Of a stretch of 5,865 nucleotides of DNA, positions 5,861 through 5,865 are shown in pieces; within the stretch, counting starts at the first letter, position 1, and the number at the start of each line of letters is the position of its first letter. Made by a program: the position numbers and the translations under genes. This stretch comes from a bacterium (GTDB lineage Bacteria; SZUA-79; Acidulodesulfobacterales; Acidulodesulfobacteraceae), in the NCBI GenBank assembly GCA_021813595.1, contig JAKAKF010000146.1, forward strand, positions 1 to 5,865, written 5' to 3'. The notes beneath the pieces were generated by a model, which did not search any database, was not told the origin of the DNA, and saw nothing but the letters and a program-made list of their open reading frames with translations.

Positions 5861-5865
5861 CTGTA

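Overview
This looks like chromosome from a diderm (Gram-negative) bacterium of moderate-to-low G+C. The evidence is a lipoprotein with a SmpA/OmlA (BamE-like) pattern, a diaminopimelate epimerase, an exported soluble lytic transglycosylase, and a peptide-type ABC importer permease pair. The sequence does not fix the species. The base composition and the abundant GTCATTGCGAG...GCGAAGCAATC palindromic repeats would suit an uncultured Desulfobacterota- or Nitrospirota-like lineage, but that is a weak inference.

Layout. Positions 1-3165 (all minus strand) form a compact cell-envelope operon read right to left: BamE-like lipoprotein, then dapF after a 33-nt gap, then slt after a 17-nt gap. The slt gene runs off the left edge without its C-terminus. 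Positions 3166-3441 are intergenic and hold a candidate promoter for that operon and a large nested palindrome (3263-3431). Positions 3442-5367 hold the two permeases of a dipeptide/oligopeptide ABC transporter. They are transcribed divergently: dppC-like on minus, dppB-like on plus, with a 117-bp AT-rich divergent promoter region between them. No ATPase or substrate-binding protein gene lies in the window. Positions 5368-5865 hold a small, very AT-rich GIY-YIG nuclease gene (minus) between two inverted copies of the repeat unit. The right-hand copy is itself part of a cloverleaf-like composite palindrome (5737-5860).

How it fits together. DapF makes meso-diaminopimelate for peptidoglycan and lysine, Slt cleaves peptidoglycan, and the lipoprotein probably sits in the outer membrane, so the left operon is an envelope maintenance unit. 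DppB and DppC would form the membrane channel of a peptide importer whose other subunits are encoded elsewhere.

The most unusual material is the repeat family. Five units were found, arranged both head-out and tail-out. One unit carries a 51-nt hairpin inside it, and one inverted pair encloses the GIY-YIG gene, which suggests (inference) a small nuclease-associated mobile cassette. No convincing intrinsic terminator, tRNA, rRNA or CRISPR array was seen.
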